16,865 nt of DNA. Origin: Acidobacteriaceae bacterium (lineage in GTDB: Bacteria; Acidobacteriota; Terriglobia; Terriglobales; SbA1). The stretch spans positions 1 through 16,865 of the forward strand of contig JAFAGX010000589.1 in assembly GCA_019237515.1 (NCBI GenBank). The letters are read 5' to 3'. The translations under genes were made by a program, and so were the position numbers. The notes below the pieces were generated by a model that searched no databases, was not told the origin of the DNA, and saw only the letters and a program-made list of their open reading frames with translations. Shown here in pieces: positions 1 through 7,596 of the stretch (positions are counted from its first letter, which is position 1; every line of letters begins with the position of its first letter).

Positions 1-330
<330 letters not shown>

Positions 331-331
331 T

Positions 332-1738
332 ATGCCTGTCGCGCGGACGCTCTTCGACAAAATTTGGGACGAGCACGTGGTCTGTGTACCCCCTGGACGG
401 CCGCCGCTTATTTACATTGATTTGCATCTGGTACACGAGGTTACGTCGCCGCAAGCTTTCGATGGGCTTCGAGCGGCTGGGCGACGGGTCCGGCAGCCCA
501 ATCGTACGGTTGCAACCGTCGATCACAATATTCCTACGGAACCACGTGGCACACCGATCACAGACGCTATTGCCGCCCGGCAGATCGAAGCTCTACAGCA
601 AAACTGCAAGCAATTCGGCATTCGCCTTTTTGATATGGATTCACCCGAGCAGGGCATCGTGCACGTGATCGGTCCAGAACTCGGGCTGACCCAACCGGGT
701 ATGACAATCGTGTGCGGCGACAGTCACACCAGTACCCATGGCGCGTTCGGCGCGTTGGCATTTGGAATCGGGACTTCTGAGGTCGAGCACGTGCTCGCAA
801 CGCAATGTCTTCCCCAGCGGAAGGCGAAGACCATGCTCGTTAAAGTAACCGGTCAACTCGGCGAAGGGGTTACTGCCAAAGATCTCGCACTCGGAGTGAT
901 TCAACAGATCGGCACCGACGGCGCAACCGGCCACGTGATCGAATACAACGGCAGCGCCATTCGCTCACTTTCGATAGAAGCTCGAATGACGCTATGCAAT
1001 ATGAGCATCGAAGCCGGCGCCCGCGCGGCCATGATCGCCCCAGATGAGATTACTTTTGCTTACCTGAAGGGCCGGCGGTTTGCTCCCCAGGGGCAGCAGT
1101 GGGATGAGGCTCTGGTCCGTTGGCGTGGGCTCGTTTCCGATCCCGGCGCCCAGTTCGATTCCATGGTGCAGATCGACGCCTCCCAACTGGCCCCTCTCGT
1201 CACTTGGGGAACAAACCCTGGCATGGTGGTTCCAGTAACCGGCCGGGTGCCAAACTACAACGAAGTACAAAGCGATCAGCAAACCATGGCACGCATGCTG
1301 GAGTACATGGGTCTCGAACCTGGAGCACCCATTCAGAACATCACGCTCGGTCGCGTGTTCATTGGGTCCTGCACAAATTCCCGCCTGGAAGATCTGCGTG
1401 CGGCCGCTCGTGTGGCAAAAGGCTACCGGGTTGCTTCAAGCGTCCGCGCCATGGTGGTACCTGGCTCGCAAGCGGTCAAGCGCGCAGCTGAACAGGAAGG
1501 CTTGAATCGAATCTTTCAGGAAGCTGGCTTCGAATGGCGCGAATCGGGTTGCTCCATGTGTCTGGGCATGAATCCCGACATCTTGCAGCCGGGAGAACGG
1601 TGTGCGTCGACTAGCAATCGTAATTTCGAGGGTCGTCAGGGTCGCGGCGGACGAACTCACCTGGTAAGCCCAATGATGGCAGCGGCCGCCGCCATCGCTG
1701 GTCATTTCACCGACGTACGCAAGTGGCAGTTTCGCTGA
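332..1738 (+). CDS. leuC: 3-isopropylmalate dehydratase large subunit
   Basis: LeuC is the [4Fe-4S] subunit of isopropylmalate isomerase, which with LeuD converts 2-isopropylmalate to 3-isopropylmalate by dehydration and rehydration in the cytoplasm. The 468-aa length is normal for bacterial LeuC. Recognisable aconitase-superfamily blocks include a DHN motif near residue 65, [20 protein letters not shown] around 130-149, and the cluster-binding cysteines C347 (GSCTNSR), C407 and C410 ([11 protein letters not shown]). The C-terminal block with [12 protein letters not shown] is also present. The start codon follows the leuB stop after one base, with GAGG about 8 nt upstream inside leuB as a plausible ribosome site. 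leuD begins 7 nt after the stop. Homoaconitase is a less likely alternative, because the subunit layout and leuB neighbour match leucine synthesis. All catalytic features that can be read look intact. Confidence 0.97.
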   Translation: MPVARTLFDKIWDEHVVCVPPGRPPLIYIDLHLVHEVTSPQAFDGLRAAGRRVRQPNRTVATVDHNIPTEPRGTPITDAIAARQIEALQQNCKQFGIRLFDMDSPEQGIVHVIGPELGLTQPGMTIVCGDSHTSTHGAFGALAFGIGTSEVEHVLATQCLPQRKAKTMLVKVTGQLGEGVTAKDLALGVIQQIGTDGATGHVIEYNGSAIRSLSIEARMTLCNMSIEAGARAAMIAPDEITFAYLKGRRFAPQGQQWDEALVRWRGLVSDPGAQFDSMVQIDASQLAPLVTWGTNPGMVVPVTGRVPNYNEVQSDQQTMARMLEYMGLEPGAPIQNITLGRVFIGSCTNSRLEDLRAAARVAKGYRVASSVRAMVVPGSQAVKRAAEQEGLNRIFQEAGFEWRESGCSMCLGMNPDILQPGERCASTSNRNFEGRQGRGGRTHLVSPMMAAAAAIAGHFTDVRKWQFR

Positions 1739-1745
1739 GATAACC

Positions 1746-2339
1746 ATGCAACCATTTCGTGTTCATAAAGGACGTGTCGCCCCGCTTTGTCGCGCCAACA
1801 TCGACACCGATCAGATCATTCCCAAGCAGTTTTTGAAGCGCATCGAGCGGACCGGCTTCGGAGAATTTCTTTTTTACGATTGGCGATCGAAGGACGGGCG
1901 ACCCGATCCTTCATTTGCACTCAATCAACCGCGATATACGGGCGCGAGCATACTCGTAGCAGGCAAGAATTTTGGTTGCGGGTCGTCCCGCGAACATGCC
2001 GTTTGGGCCATCGCTGATTTCGGCTTTCGCGCAGTGATCGCACCTTCATTCGCCGATATCTTCGCAAACAACTGCGTGAAGAATGGCGTGCTCACAGTCG
2101 TTTTGAAGGAAGAAGAAGTGGCCAATATCGCACGCCGCGCCGAAGAGCTTCCCGAATACGAGCTCACTATTGATCTTGAGCAATGCAAGATCCATGACAA
2201 ACATGGATTCTCAGCCACATTTGCTCTCGACGAATTCTCGCGACAATGTTTGCTGCAGGGACTCGATGACATCGGCCTTACGTTGCAGCACGAAGCCGAG
2301 ATCACCGCCTACGAATCGGCCCTTAGCACAAAAACGTAG
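1746..2339 (+). CDS. leuD: 3-isopropylmalate dehydratase small subunit
   Basis: LeuD is the swivelling small subunit that completes the LeuCD isomerase and supplies substrate-recognition residues. The protein is 197 aa, the usual length for the bacterial type. It opens with the typical block PLCRANIDTDQIIPKQFLKR (residues 13-32), then has the signature GCGSSREHAVWA near residues 78-89, followed by the conserved IAPSFADIFANNCVKNG segment. It starts 7 nt after leuC. The stop codon TAG (2337-2339) falls inside a palindromic repeat that begins at 2335, so the last residue or two (about Lys-Thr) and the stop are repeat-derived. The operon appears to end here, because the next gene is on the opposite strand, about 60 nt away. 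Confidence 0.96.
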   Translation: MQPFRVHKGRVAPLCRANIDTDQIIPKQFLKRIERTGFGEFLFYDWRSKDGRPDPSFALNQPRYTGASILVAGKNFGCGSSREHAVWAIADFGFRAVIAPSFADIFANNCVKNGVLTVVLKEEEVANIARRAEELPEYELTIDLEQCKIHDKHGFSATFALDEFSRQCLLQGLDDIGLTLQHEAEITAYESALSTKT

Positions 2340-2370
2340 GGACAGCCGCTGATGGCTGTCCGGCCGGCGA
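2335..2370 (+). repeat. Palindromic repeat, copy 1 (overlaps leuD stop)
   Basis: A perfect 8-bp inverted repeat (2340-2347 with 2354-2361) with a six-base loop lies in the gap between convergent leuD and the DinB-fold gene. The left part, cgtagggacagcc (2335-2347), is an exact reverse-complement match to 15672-15684 inside alaS, and the rest follows the same pattern, ending in ctgtccgg. Only the first of the family's two hairpins is clear here. The hairpin could also act as a two-way transcription end, but no T-run follows it on either strand. The leuD stop codon is within the repeat. Confidence 0.75.
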
Positions 2371-2397
2371 TTCATCTTGATTCTGGGAGCCTTGCTT

Positions 2398-2928
2398 CTA
2401 CTTCACTCCATTCTCCGGATTCCACGACCCTTGCTCTCTGCGCACGTAGAGAATCTGGCCAAGGTGGTAGGCTGTGTGCGCCCCGACGTGGGCAACCAGA
2501 GACGCATTCTTCTGCAATCTGGCCCCATCCGCCGATTGGACCGCCTTTTCAAATTCGGTCATTACCTGATCGAGTTCTTTCACCGTCGCGGCCCATTGCT
2601 TGGCGTCGAAGTTATTAAACGTTTCTTCGTTATCCCCGCTGAATTTGCCCGGATTCTCTCCCTTGAAGTCCGCGAGGGCTCTCCGGTTCCAAAACAGAAT
2701 GTGGTACGTGAGCTGCCCGACGGAATGGTTCCCTTTGCCGTCAGTCCAATTCGCCTGATCCGCGGTGACACCATCCACGGCCACGTTGATCGGAACAAAC
2801 CAGTCTTTCTTGTTGTGTACGGTTTGGAGTTGCTCCTGCAATACTCCGCGGAGATCTGTCGGGCTCTTAGTCTGTGCGTAAGCTCCCATCGAAAGGCATA
2901 GGAATAGCGAGATGATTGTTAGTTTCAT
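2398..2928 (-). CDS. Exported DinB-like four-helix-bundle protein
   Basis: The 176-aa product begins with a clear signal peptide (MKLTIISLFLCLSMGAYAQ, cleavage likely after residue 19). The mature part is a DinB/YfiT-type four-helix bundle. The three histidines expected to bind a metal ion are present: H76 (LTYHILFWNRRAL) and H151/H155 (GAHTAYHLGQI). The DinB superfamily includes thiol-dependent S-transferases and damage-inducible proteins of unknown activity, so no substrate can be assigned. The same frame continues upstream to an ATG at 3012 that overlaps the rhomboid stop as TGATG. I chose 2928 because it puts the signal peptide at the N-terminus, although its ribosome site is weak. The gene lies downstream of the rhomboid gene on the same strand and may be co-transcribed with it. 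The call is firm for the fold and open for the function. Confidence 0.85.
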   Translation of the reverse strand: MKLTIISLFLCLSMGAYAQTKSPTDLRGVLQEQLQTVHNKKDWFVPINVAVDGVTADQANWTDGKGNHSVGQLTYHILFWNRRALADFKGENPGKFSGDNEETFNNFDAKQWAATVKELDQVMTEFEKAVQSADGARLQKNASLVAHVGAHTAYHLGQILYVRREQGSWNPENGVK

Positions 2929-3011
2929 AGTTGCTTCGACGTGGGTCGCCCCTTTCAGGTTAGCGGCGGCTCGTTGAATTAAACTTCCGCCGGACGATTT
3001 AGTTTGGCACA

Positions 3012-3680
3012 TCAATCCGTGCTTGCCCGGAAGCCAATGCGACGCGGGTCCTCAAATAGCCGAGCGGTAACAGCACCGAAGATAAATCCTCCGACGTGCG
3101 CGAGGTAGGCCACTCCTCCGGTTTGCACGTTTGCCACTGCGCCGGCGTGCACAAGTTGTGTCAAGAACCAAAACCCAATCAGCAGCGAAGCCGGAATAAA
3201 TGTCATGCGCACGAAAATAAAAATAAACAGAACGGCACGAATGCGATCACGAGGATACGTGACCAGAAACCCTCCCATGACTGCAGCTATAGCTCCACTC
3301 GCCCCCAGGTTGGGGACAGTGGAATGCGGATCTGCCACAATCTGGGCCAGCATCGCAACCAGTCCACCGGCCAAGTAGAAGACGAGATAACGCAACGGGC
3401 CCATTGCGTCCTCAATCTCCGGACTGAACGCCCAGAGAAAGATCATGTTGCCAATGATGTGCGACCAACTGCCGTGCATGAACATGGCAGTTAGAATCGT
3501 CACCCAGTGATGACCCGATGTTATTTGTGCCGGAATTGCTGACCACTGGAGCACGAAACTGTCGCCACGGATCAGCTCCAGCAGGAAGACACAGACATTC
3601 ACTACGATGATGACTGCGGTGACAACAGGATAGTGCGCGGGGCGCCGGGACGCATCACCCAGTGGAATCAGGCCTCCCAT
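3012..3680 (-). CDS. Rhomboid family intramembrane serine protease
   Basis: The 222-aa multi-pass membrane protein carries the rhomboid active site. The catalytic serine is S128 in GASGAIAAVMG, the partner histidine is H195 in AHVGGFIFG, and the oxyanion-site pair H74/N78 lies in HGSWSHIIGNMIF. About six hydrophobic segments can be read, at roughly 17-37, 60-87, 97-115, 125-140, 147-175 and 188-206. Rhomboids cut transmembrane substrates within the inner membrane; the substrate here is unknown. The start at 3680 has GGGAG five bases upstream. A 3-codon reading frame ending MGV-stop sits directly before the ATG but carries no information. The gene is flanked on the same strand by the HdeD-like gene (89 bp upstream) and the DinB-like gene (downstream), so a three-gene unit is possible but unproven. 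All active-site residues are intact. Confidence 0.93.
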   Translation of the reverse strand: MGGLIPLGDASRRPAHYPVVTAVIIVVNVCVFLLELIRGDSFVLQWSAIPAQITSGHHWVTILTAMFMHGSWSHIIGNMIFLWAFSPEIEDAMGPLRYLVFYLAGGLVAMLAQIVADPHSTVPNLGASGAIAAVMGGFLVTYPRDRIRAVLFIFIFVRMTFIPASLLIGFWFLTQLVHAGAVANVQTGGVAYLAHVGGFIFGAVTARLFEDPRRIGFRASTD

Positions 3681-3769
3681 TTAGACTCCCATTCGCATGG
3701 AATCGCGACCTTCACGGGACACAGATCTCCCCCAGTACCGTTTCTCTGCTGTTCCTGACCGAATACGAA

Positions 3770-4342
3770 CTAAGCGGCCATTCGCGACGAAACAATATGC
3801 GTCGCTTTGCGCACCGCCAATGACAGCATCACGCGGGTCACGCCGCTGATGATCATGCTCGCACCCACGAGAGTGCCAATCACCCACGCGGAACTGGATG
3901 GCCACTGCATGTAGATCATAAGCCCCAACGCCAGAGTGATGATCCCGTCAATCAGAACCCAGCCGGCGCCCCGCAGCGAACGCATGCGGAAGAAAAGAAC
4001 GATGTTGAGGACGCCCTCTACCAGAAACAGTGATCCCAAAATCAAGGTGAGCGATGCGATCCCCAGCACCGGGTGGGCGATCAGGTATCCGCCAAAACAT
4101 AGATAAGCGATCCCGACCAGCAGCTTCCAGATTAAGCTGCCGGCTCCGTGCGCGTGAAACGCGAGGACCAGGTGTATTACTCCGGCCAGCACGATCAGCC
4201 ACGCGATAAAAGCATTTACAGCAACGGCGGCGAGAAATGGCGATCCCACAGCCAGCACGCCGAAAACGATTAGCGCGATGCCCCACAAGATGGACCAAGT
4301 TGATGCCTGCTTCACAGTGTCAATTGCACTCCCCTGTGCCAT
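3770..4342 (-). CDS. HdeD family (DUF308) six-helix membrane protein
   Basis: The 190-aa protein has six predicted membrane helices (about 17-34, 37-63, 71-88, 91-118, 126-145 and 150-175) arranged as three hairpins. Repeated small-residue motifs include WGIALIVFGVLAV, GIAYLCFGGYLIAHP and LIDGIITLALGLMI. This is the layout of the HdeD/DUF308 family, whose E. coli member is linked to acid resistance; the biochemical role is unknown. The frame is open upstream to 4495, but the real start is at 4342, because a near-perfect Shine-Dalgarno AGGAGG lies five bases before that ATG and the sequence upstream is charged and not family-like. The gene is divergent from the outer-membrane receptor gene across about 150 bp. 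No acid-resistance partner is visible nearby, so the stress role is only a family-level guess. Confidence 0.88.
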   Translation of the reverse strand: MAQGSAIDTVKQASTWSILWGIALIVFGVLAVGSPFLAAVAVNAFIAWLIVLAGVIHLVLAFHAHGAGSLIWKLLVGIAYLCFGGYLIAHPVLGIASLTLILGSLFLVEGVLNIVLFFRMRSLRGAGWVLIDGIITLALGLMIYMQWPSSSAWVIGTLVGASMIISGVTRVMLSLAVRKATHIVSSRMAA

Positions 4343-4347
4343 ACAGA

Positions 4348-4353
4348 CCTCCT
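4348..4353 (-). promoter_or_regulatory. Shine-Dalgarno site of the HdeD-like gene
   Basis: On the minus strand this reads AGGAGG, five bases before the ATG at 4342. It decides the start over the in-frame upstream alternatives. Confidence 0.85.
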
Positions 4354-4472
4354 GACGTGATTTAGTTGCCTGAAAACCGCGAGCAGCCTCTTTTCTGTTG
4401 CGGCTTTCTGATTGTCCCCGCGCGCGATCAGGGCGTGCCCAAGCCCTTACTAAGGAATGAGATCGAATTTTA

Positions 4473-4491
4473 TTCCTCGAGGAAGGAATTC
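4473..4491 (+). promoter_or_regulatory. Palindrome over the Shine-Dalgarno site of the TonB-type receptor
   Basis: The receptor's ribosome site GAGGAAGGA (4479-4487) ends seven bases before the ATG at 4495. It overlaps a perfect 12-bp palindrome, TTCCTCGAGGAA (4473-4484), and a flanking pair GAATT (4465-4469) and AATTC (4487-4491) extends the symmetry. The sequence shows the symmetry directly. Whether it is a DNA operator or an RNA hairpin that hides the ribosome site is inference. Confidence 0.5.
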
Positions 4492-4494
4492 TCA

Positions 4495-7464
4495 ATGCTG
4501 GAATCCGAGAGTGCAGCCCAGCAGATCCTTCATCTTCAGCCAGGCTTCAGCTTCAAGTGGCATAATGGCAAATCTTTGTTGAGGAGCGTGAGAGTCTTGC
4601 GTCGCGGTATGCCCCACACGAGAAGGGTTGGACGCCTCACGGCCAAGGCTTTGGCTCTCGTTCTGTGGCCACTCCCGCTCTTGGGACAAACTGTTGCAGT
4701 TCACGGCACGATTATCGATCCGACTGGCGCTGTCGTGCCAAACGCCACGGTTACGATTACCGCGACCTCCGGAGTCACTCACACGACCGCTTCTGACCGG
4801 AATGGCAACTATTTCTTTTCCCAGCTCAAGCCCGGCAACTACACAGTGCAGGCCTCTGCGCCCGACATGGCACTTAACGAGCCGATCCTGCTGACCTTGA
4901 GCTCACAATCTGAGGTGCTGAATCTCACGCTCAAAGTGCAGGCCACCAAACAGAACATCAATGTGGAAGATGAGTCCGGCCCCAAAATTACGGCGGAAAA
5001 CAGCGGGAACGCCAGCTCCGTTGTGCTGCAAGGCAAGGACCTGGACGCTTTGGGTGACAGCCAAGAGGATCTCGCGGCCGACCTGCAAGCCCTTGCTGGA
5101 CCCTCCGCTGGTCCCAGCGGCGGAGCACTCTATGTGGATGGTTTCAGCGGAGGAGCGCTACCCAGCAAAGAATCGATCCGCGAGGTCAAGGTCAACCAAA
5201 ACCCTTTCTCACCCGAATACGACAAACTGGGCTATGGACGAATTGAGATCATTACCAAGCCAGGCACCGAGAAATACCATGGCTTGGCGTACTTCAATTT
5301 TGGCGACAGCATCTGGAATTCCCGCGATCCTTATTCACAACAGAAGGCTCCATTTCTCTTACGTGAATACGGTGGGGATTTCGGAGGTCCACTGAGTCAT
5401 CGACTCTCTTTCTTTTTCAACGTCGATGGCGCCGCCATCGACAATGGCGCCAACATTGATACAGTCACTCTCGATCCGCAGACCCTCGCGATCACGCCAT
5501 TCACCTCCGTTTTCACGGTACCGCAGCGGCGAATTATTGTTACTCCGCGAACCGATTACAGGTTGAACAGCAATCATACGCTTTCGTTTCGTTACCGCGT
5601 GGAGCAAGCCAATATCGACGATTCTGGCGTTGGCAGCCTTAACCTGGCCTCTCTCTCGAACCATGTCCATTTTTTGAGCAACACGTTCCAGGCGAGCGAA
5701 ACGGCAACTCTGGGCAGCCACATCGTCAACCAGTCCAGATTCCAGTTTTTCCGCATAGCTAGTTACACGCTTCCGAATACTCCCGGCCCTGAAATCCAGG
5801 TACTTGGCGCCTTCAACACTGGCGGCTCACAACTCGGCCCGGTTCACGATACCCAGAACAACTTCGAATTTCAGAATTACACCACGATCAGTCACAACAC
5901 ACACACATTGCATTTTGGCGCCAGGGTGCGCGATACCAGGGATGCTAATTTCTCGCGGGCGAATTTTGCCGGCACGTTCACCTTTGGCGGCGGGCTCGGG
6001 CCGGAAGTCGATTCCAATAATAATGCCATCCCAAGCACCTCGATCCCACTTCAGTCCATTGAGCGATATCGACGCACTCTGTTGTTTCAGCATATCGGCG
6101 AAACGCCTGCTGAGATCCGAGCGCTAGGAGGCGGAGCAACGCAGTTTTCGGTGTATGCAGGAATTCCGCAAATCTACGCCAATCAGGCCGATGTGGGCGC
6201 GTTCTTCGGGGATGAATGGCATGTGAAGCCAGGCCTAATCGTCAGCCCCGGGCTCCGTTACGAATGGCAGACAAACATAGGCGATCTGCGCGACCTCGCT
6301 CCGAGACTGGGAGTCGCGTGGCAGCCCGGAAGCAAATCAAATTTCGTCCTGCGCGCCGGCTTCGGAATCTTTTACGATCGCTTTGCCCTCGCCAACGTAG
6401 TCAACGCGCGGCGTTTTAATGGCGAGTTGCAGCAGCAGCTTGTGATTTACAACCCGAACTCGTTCCCCATGGTACCCCCGATTACGGCCCCGACAACGAT
6501 TCAGGAACTTAGTCCGAGTTTGCGGGCTCCCTTGCTCATGCAATCCGCATTGACGATTGAGAGGCAATTGATTCGCCGCACCACTGTTGCCATCACCTAC
6601 ACCAACTCGCATGGCCTGCACCAGCTTCGAACGCTGGATATGAATGCACCCTTACCGGGAACTTTCAATCCTTCCGTCCCCGGCAGCGGAGTGTTCCCGC
6701 TCGGCCGCGACGCGCCAGTTTTTCAAATGGTTTCCGACGGTTTGTACAATCAGAATCAACTGATCGTGAACGTGAACTCGAAAGTGAGTTCGCAGCTTTC
6801 GTTCTTTGGGACCTATACGTTGAATCGGGCTCTAAGCAATACTGATGGCCTGACCACGACTCCTGCGAATCCGTACAATTTCTCCGGAGAGTACGGTCCT
6901 GCGATCACAGACATACGCAACTCCTTTGTGTTTGGAGGCACGTTTGAACGTTGGAAATTCCGCGTCGCCCCGCTGATTCGAATCTTTTCCGGGCCGCCGT
7001 TTGATATCACCGTAGGCAACGATGTTTACGGCGACACATTATTCAATGCGCGACCGGGAATTCCCTCTGGCCGGAACAAGCCAGGGCTGATTCAAACGCA
7101 ATATGGGTTGCTCGACCCGAATCCGAGTCCCGACCAACCAACTCTGTCTCGCAACTATGGGCGTGGTCCCGGTTACGTCCTCTTTAATCTACGCGTGACG
7201 AAACTGTTTGAGTTCGGCCGTGTGCCAGCAGCCACGGTTCGATCGTCAGGAACTCAGGAGAATAATCGCTACACTCTCTCAATCGCTGCGTCGATCCGTA
7301 ACATCATCAATCGCGATAACCCGGGACCGATCGTCGGCGACATCACTTCTCCATTTTTTGGGCGTGCCAATCAGAGCGCCGGTGCTTCCGGGTTTGGCGG
7401 AACTGGCTTTCTAGAATCCGCAAATAACCGTAGGCTGGAACTGCAAACCAAATTCATCTTTTAA
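4495..7464 (+). CDS. Oar-like TonB-dependent outer-membrane receptor with N-terminal carboxypeptidase-regulatory-like domain
   Basis: The 989-aa protein has a signal region with a hydrophobic core at about 49-64, ending LLGQ. A carboxypeptidase-regulatory-like beta-sandwich follows (about 68-150: GTIIDPTGAVVPNATVTI, then DRNGNYFFSQLKPGNYTV). Next is a TonB plug domain (about 168-260, with ALYVDGFSGG and YGRIEIITKPG), and the rest is a long beta-barrel with alternating aromatic strands. The C-terminus LQTKFIF ends in phenylalanine, as outer-membrane barrels do. This is the large Oar/OMP_b-brl family abundant in Acidobacteria, thought to import bulky substrates such as oligosaccharides or peptides; the ligand is unknown. 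I chose the start at 4495 for its strong Shine-Dalgarno, although it gives an unusually long stretch before the signal core. ATG 4609 (residue 39) would give a more ordinary signal peptide but has a poor ribosome site. A TTG at 4366 is in frame but unlikely. Confidence 0.9.
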   Translation: MLESESAAQQILHLQPGFSFKWHNGKSLLRSVRVLRRGMPHTRRVGRLTAKALALVLWPLPLLGQTVAVHGTIIDPTGAVVPNATVTITATSGVTHTTASDRNGNYFFSQLKPGNYTVQASAPDMALNEPILLTLSSQSEVLNLTLKVQATKQNINVEDESGPKITAENSGNASSVVLQGKDLDALGDSQEDLAADLQALAGPSAGPSGGALYVDGFSGGALPSKESIREVKVNQNPFSPEYDKLGYGRIEIITKPGTEKYHGLAYFNFGDSIWNSRDPYSQQKAPFLLREYGGDFGGPLSHRLSFFFNVDGAAIDNGANIDTVTLDPQTLAITPFTSVFTVPQRRIIVTPRTDYRLNSNHTLSFRYRVEQANIDDSGVGSLNLASLSNHVHFLSNTFQASETATLGSHIVNQSRFQFFRIASYTLPNTPGPEIQVLGAFNTGGSQLGPVHDTQNNFEFQNYTTISHNTHTLHFGARVRDTRDANFSRANFAGTFTFGGGLGPEVDSNNNAIPSTSIPLQSIERYRRTLLFQHIGETPAEIRALGGGATQFSVYAGIPQIYANQADVGAFFGDEWHVKPGLIVSPGLRYEWQTNIGDLRDLAPRLGVAWQPGSKSNFVLRAGFGIFYDRFALANVVNARRFNGELQQQLVIYNPNSFPMVPPITAPTTIQELSPSLRAPLLMQSALTIERQLIRRTTVAITYTNSHGLHQLRTLDMNAPLPGTFNPSVPGSGVFPLGRDAPVFQMVSDGLYNQNQLIVNVNSKVSSQLSFFGTYTLNRALSNTDGLTTTPANPYNFSGEYGPAITDIRNSFVFGGTFERWKFRVAPLIRIFSGPPFDITVGNDVYGDTLFNARPGIPSGRNKPGLIQTQYGLLDPNPSPDQPTLSRNYGRGPGYVLFNLRVTKLFEFGRVPAATVRSSGTQENNRYTLSIAASIRNIINRDNPGPIVGDITSPFFGRANQSAGASGFGGTGFLESANNRRLELQTKFIF

Positions 7465-7536
7465 AGCTTATGAAGGCCGGTGTTAACGGGCTTCAGCGAT
7501 GGGGGAATCTGCTTTGCCTGCGCAAACCACTCCACC

Positions 7537-7570
7537 AAAGAAAAACGCCGGGCCGGTTAGCCCAGCGTTT
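7537..7570 (-). terminator. Intrinsic terminator between the convergent receptor and AAA+ genes
   Basis: An 11-pair stem with one mismatch (7543-7553 with 7560-7570, loop 7554-7559) lies between the receptor stop (7464) and the AAA+ stop (7597). On the minus strand the stem is followed by TTTTTCTTT (7545-7537), a good U-tract for the AAA+ transcript. On the plus strand only three T's follow, so it is weaker for the receptor gene. Confidence 0.8.
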
Positions 7571-7596
7571 CCTGTCTGCAGACTTACGTACAAAAC

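Noticed and set aside
1925..2305. 126-aa minus-strand frame opposite leuD
   Set aside because: A serine-rich shadow of leuD without a ribosome site or domain.
3681..3905. 74-aa minus-strand frame between the HdeD-like and rhomboid genes
   Set aside because: It mostly overlaps the end of the HdeD-like gene in another frame and ends just before the rhomboid ATG; no start signal or family features.
4366..4494. TTG start at 4366 for the outer-membrane receptor
   Set aside because: It would add 43 unrelated residues before an already long signal region; ATG 4495 has a strong ribosome site.
7476..7496. Possible terminator hairpin right after the receptor stop
   Set aside because: The gaag/cttc arms have an internal mismatch and a nine-base loop with no T-tract; the structure at 7537-7570 is far better.
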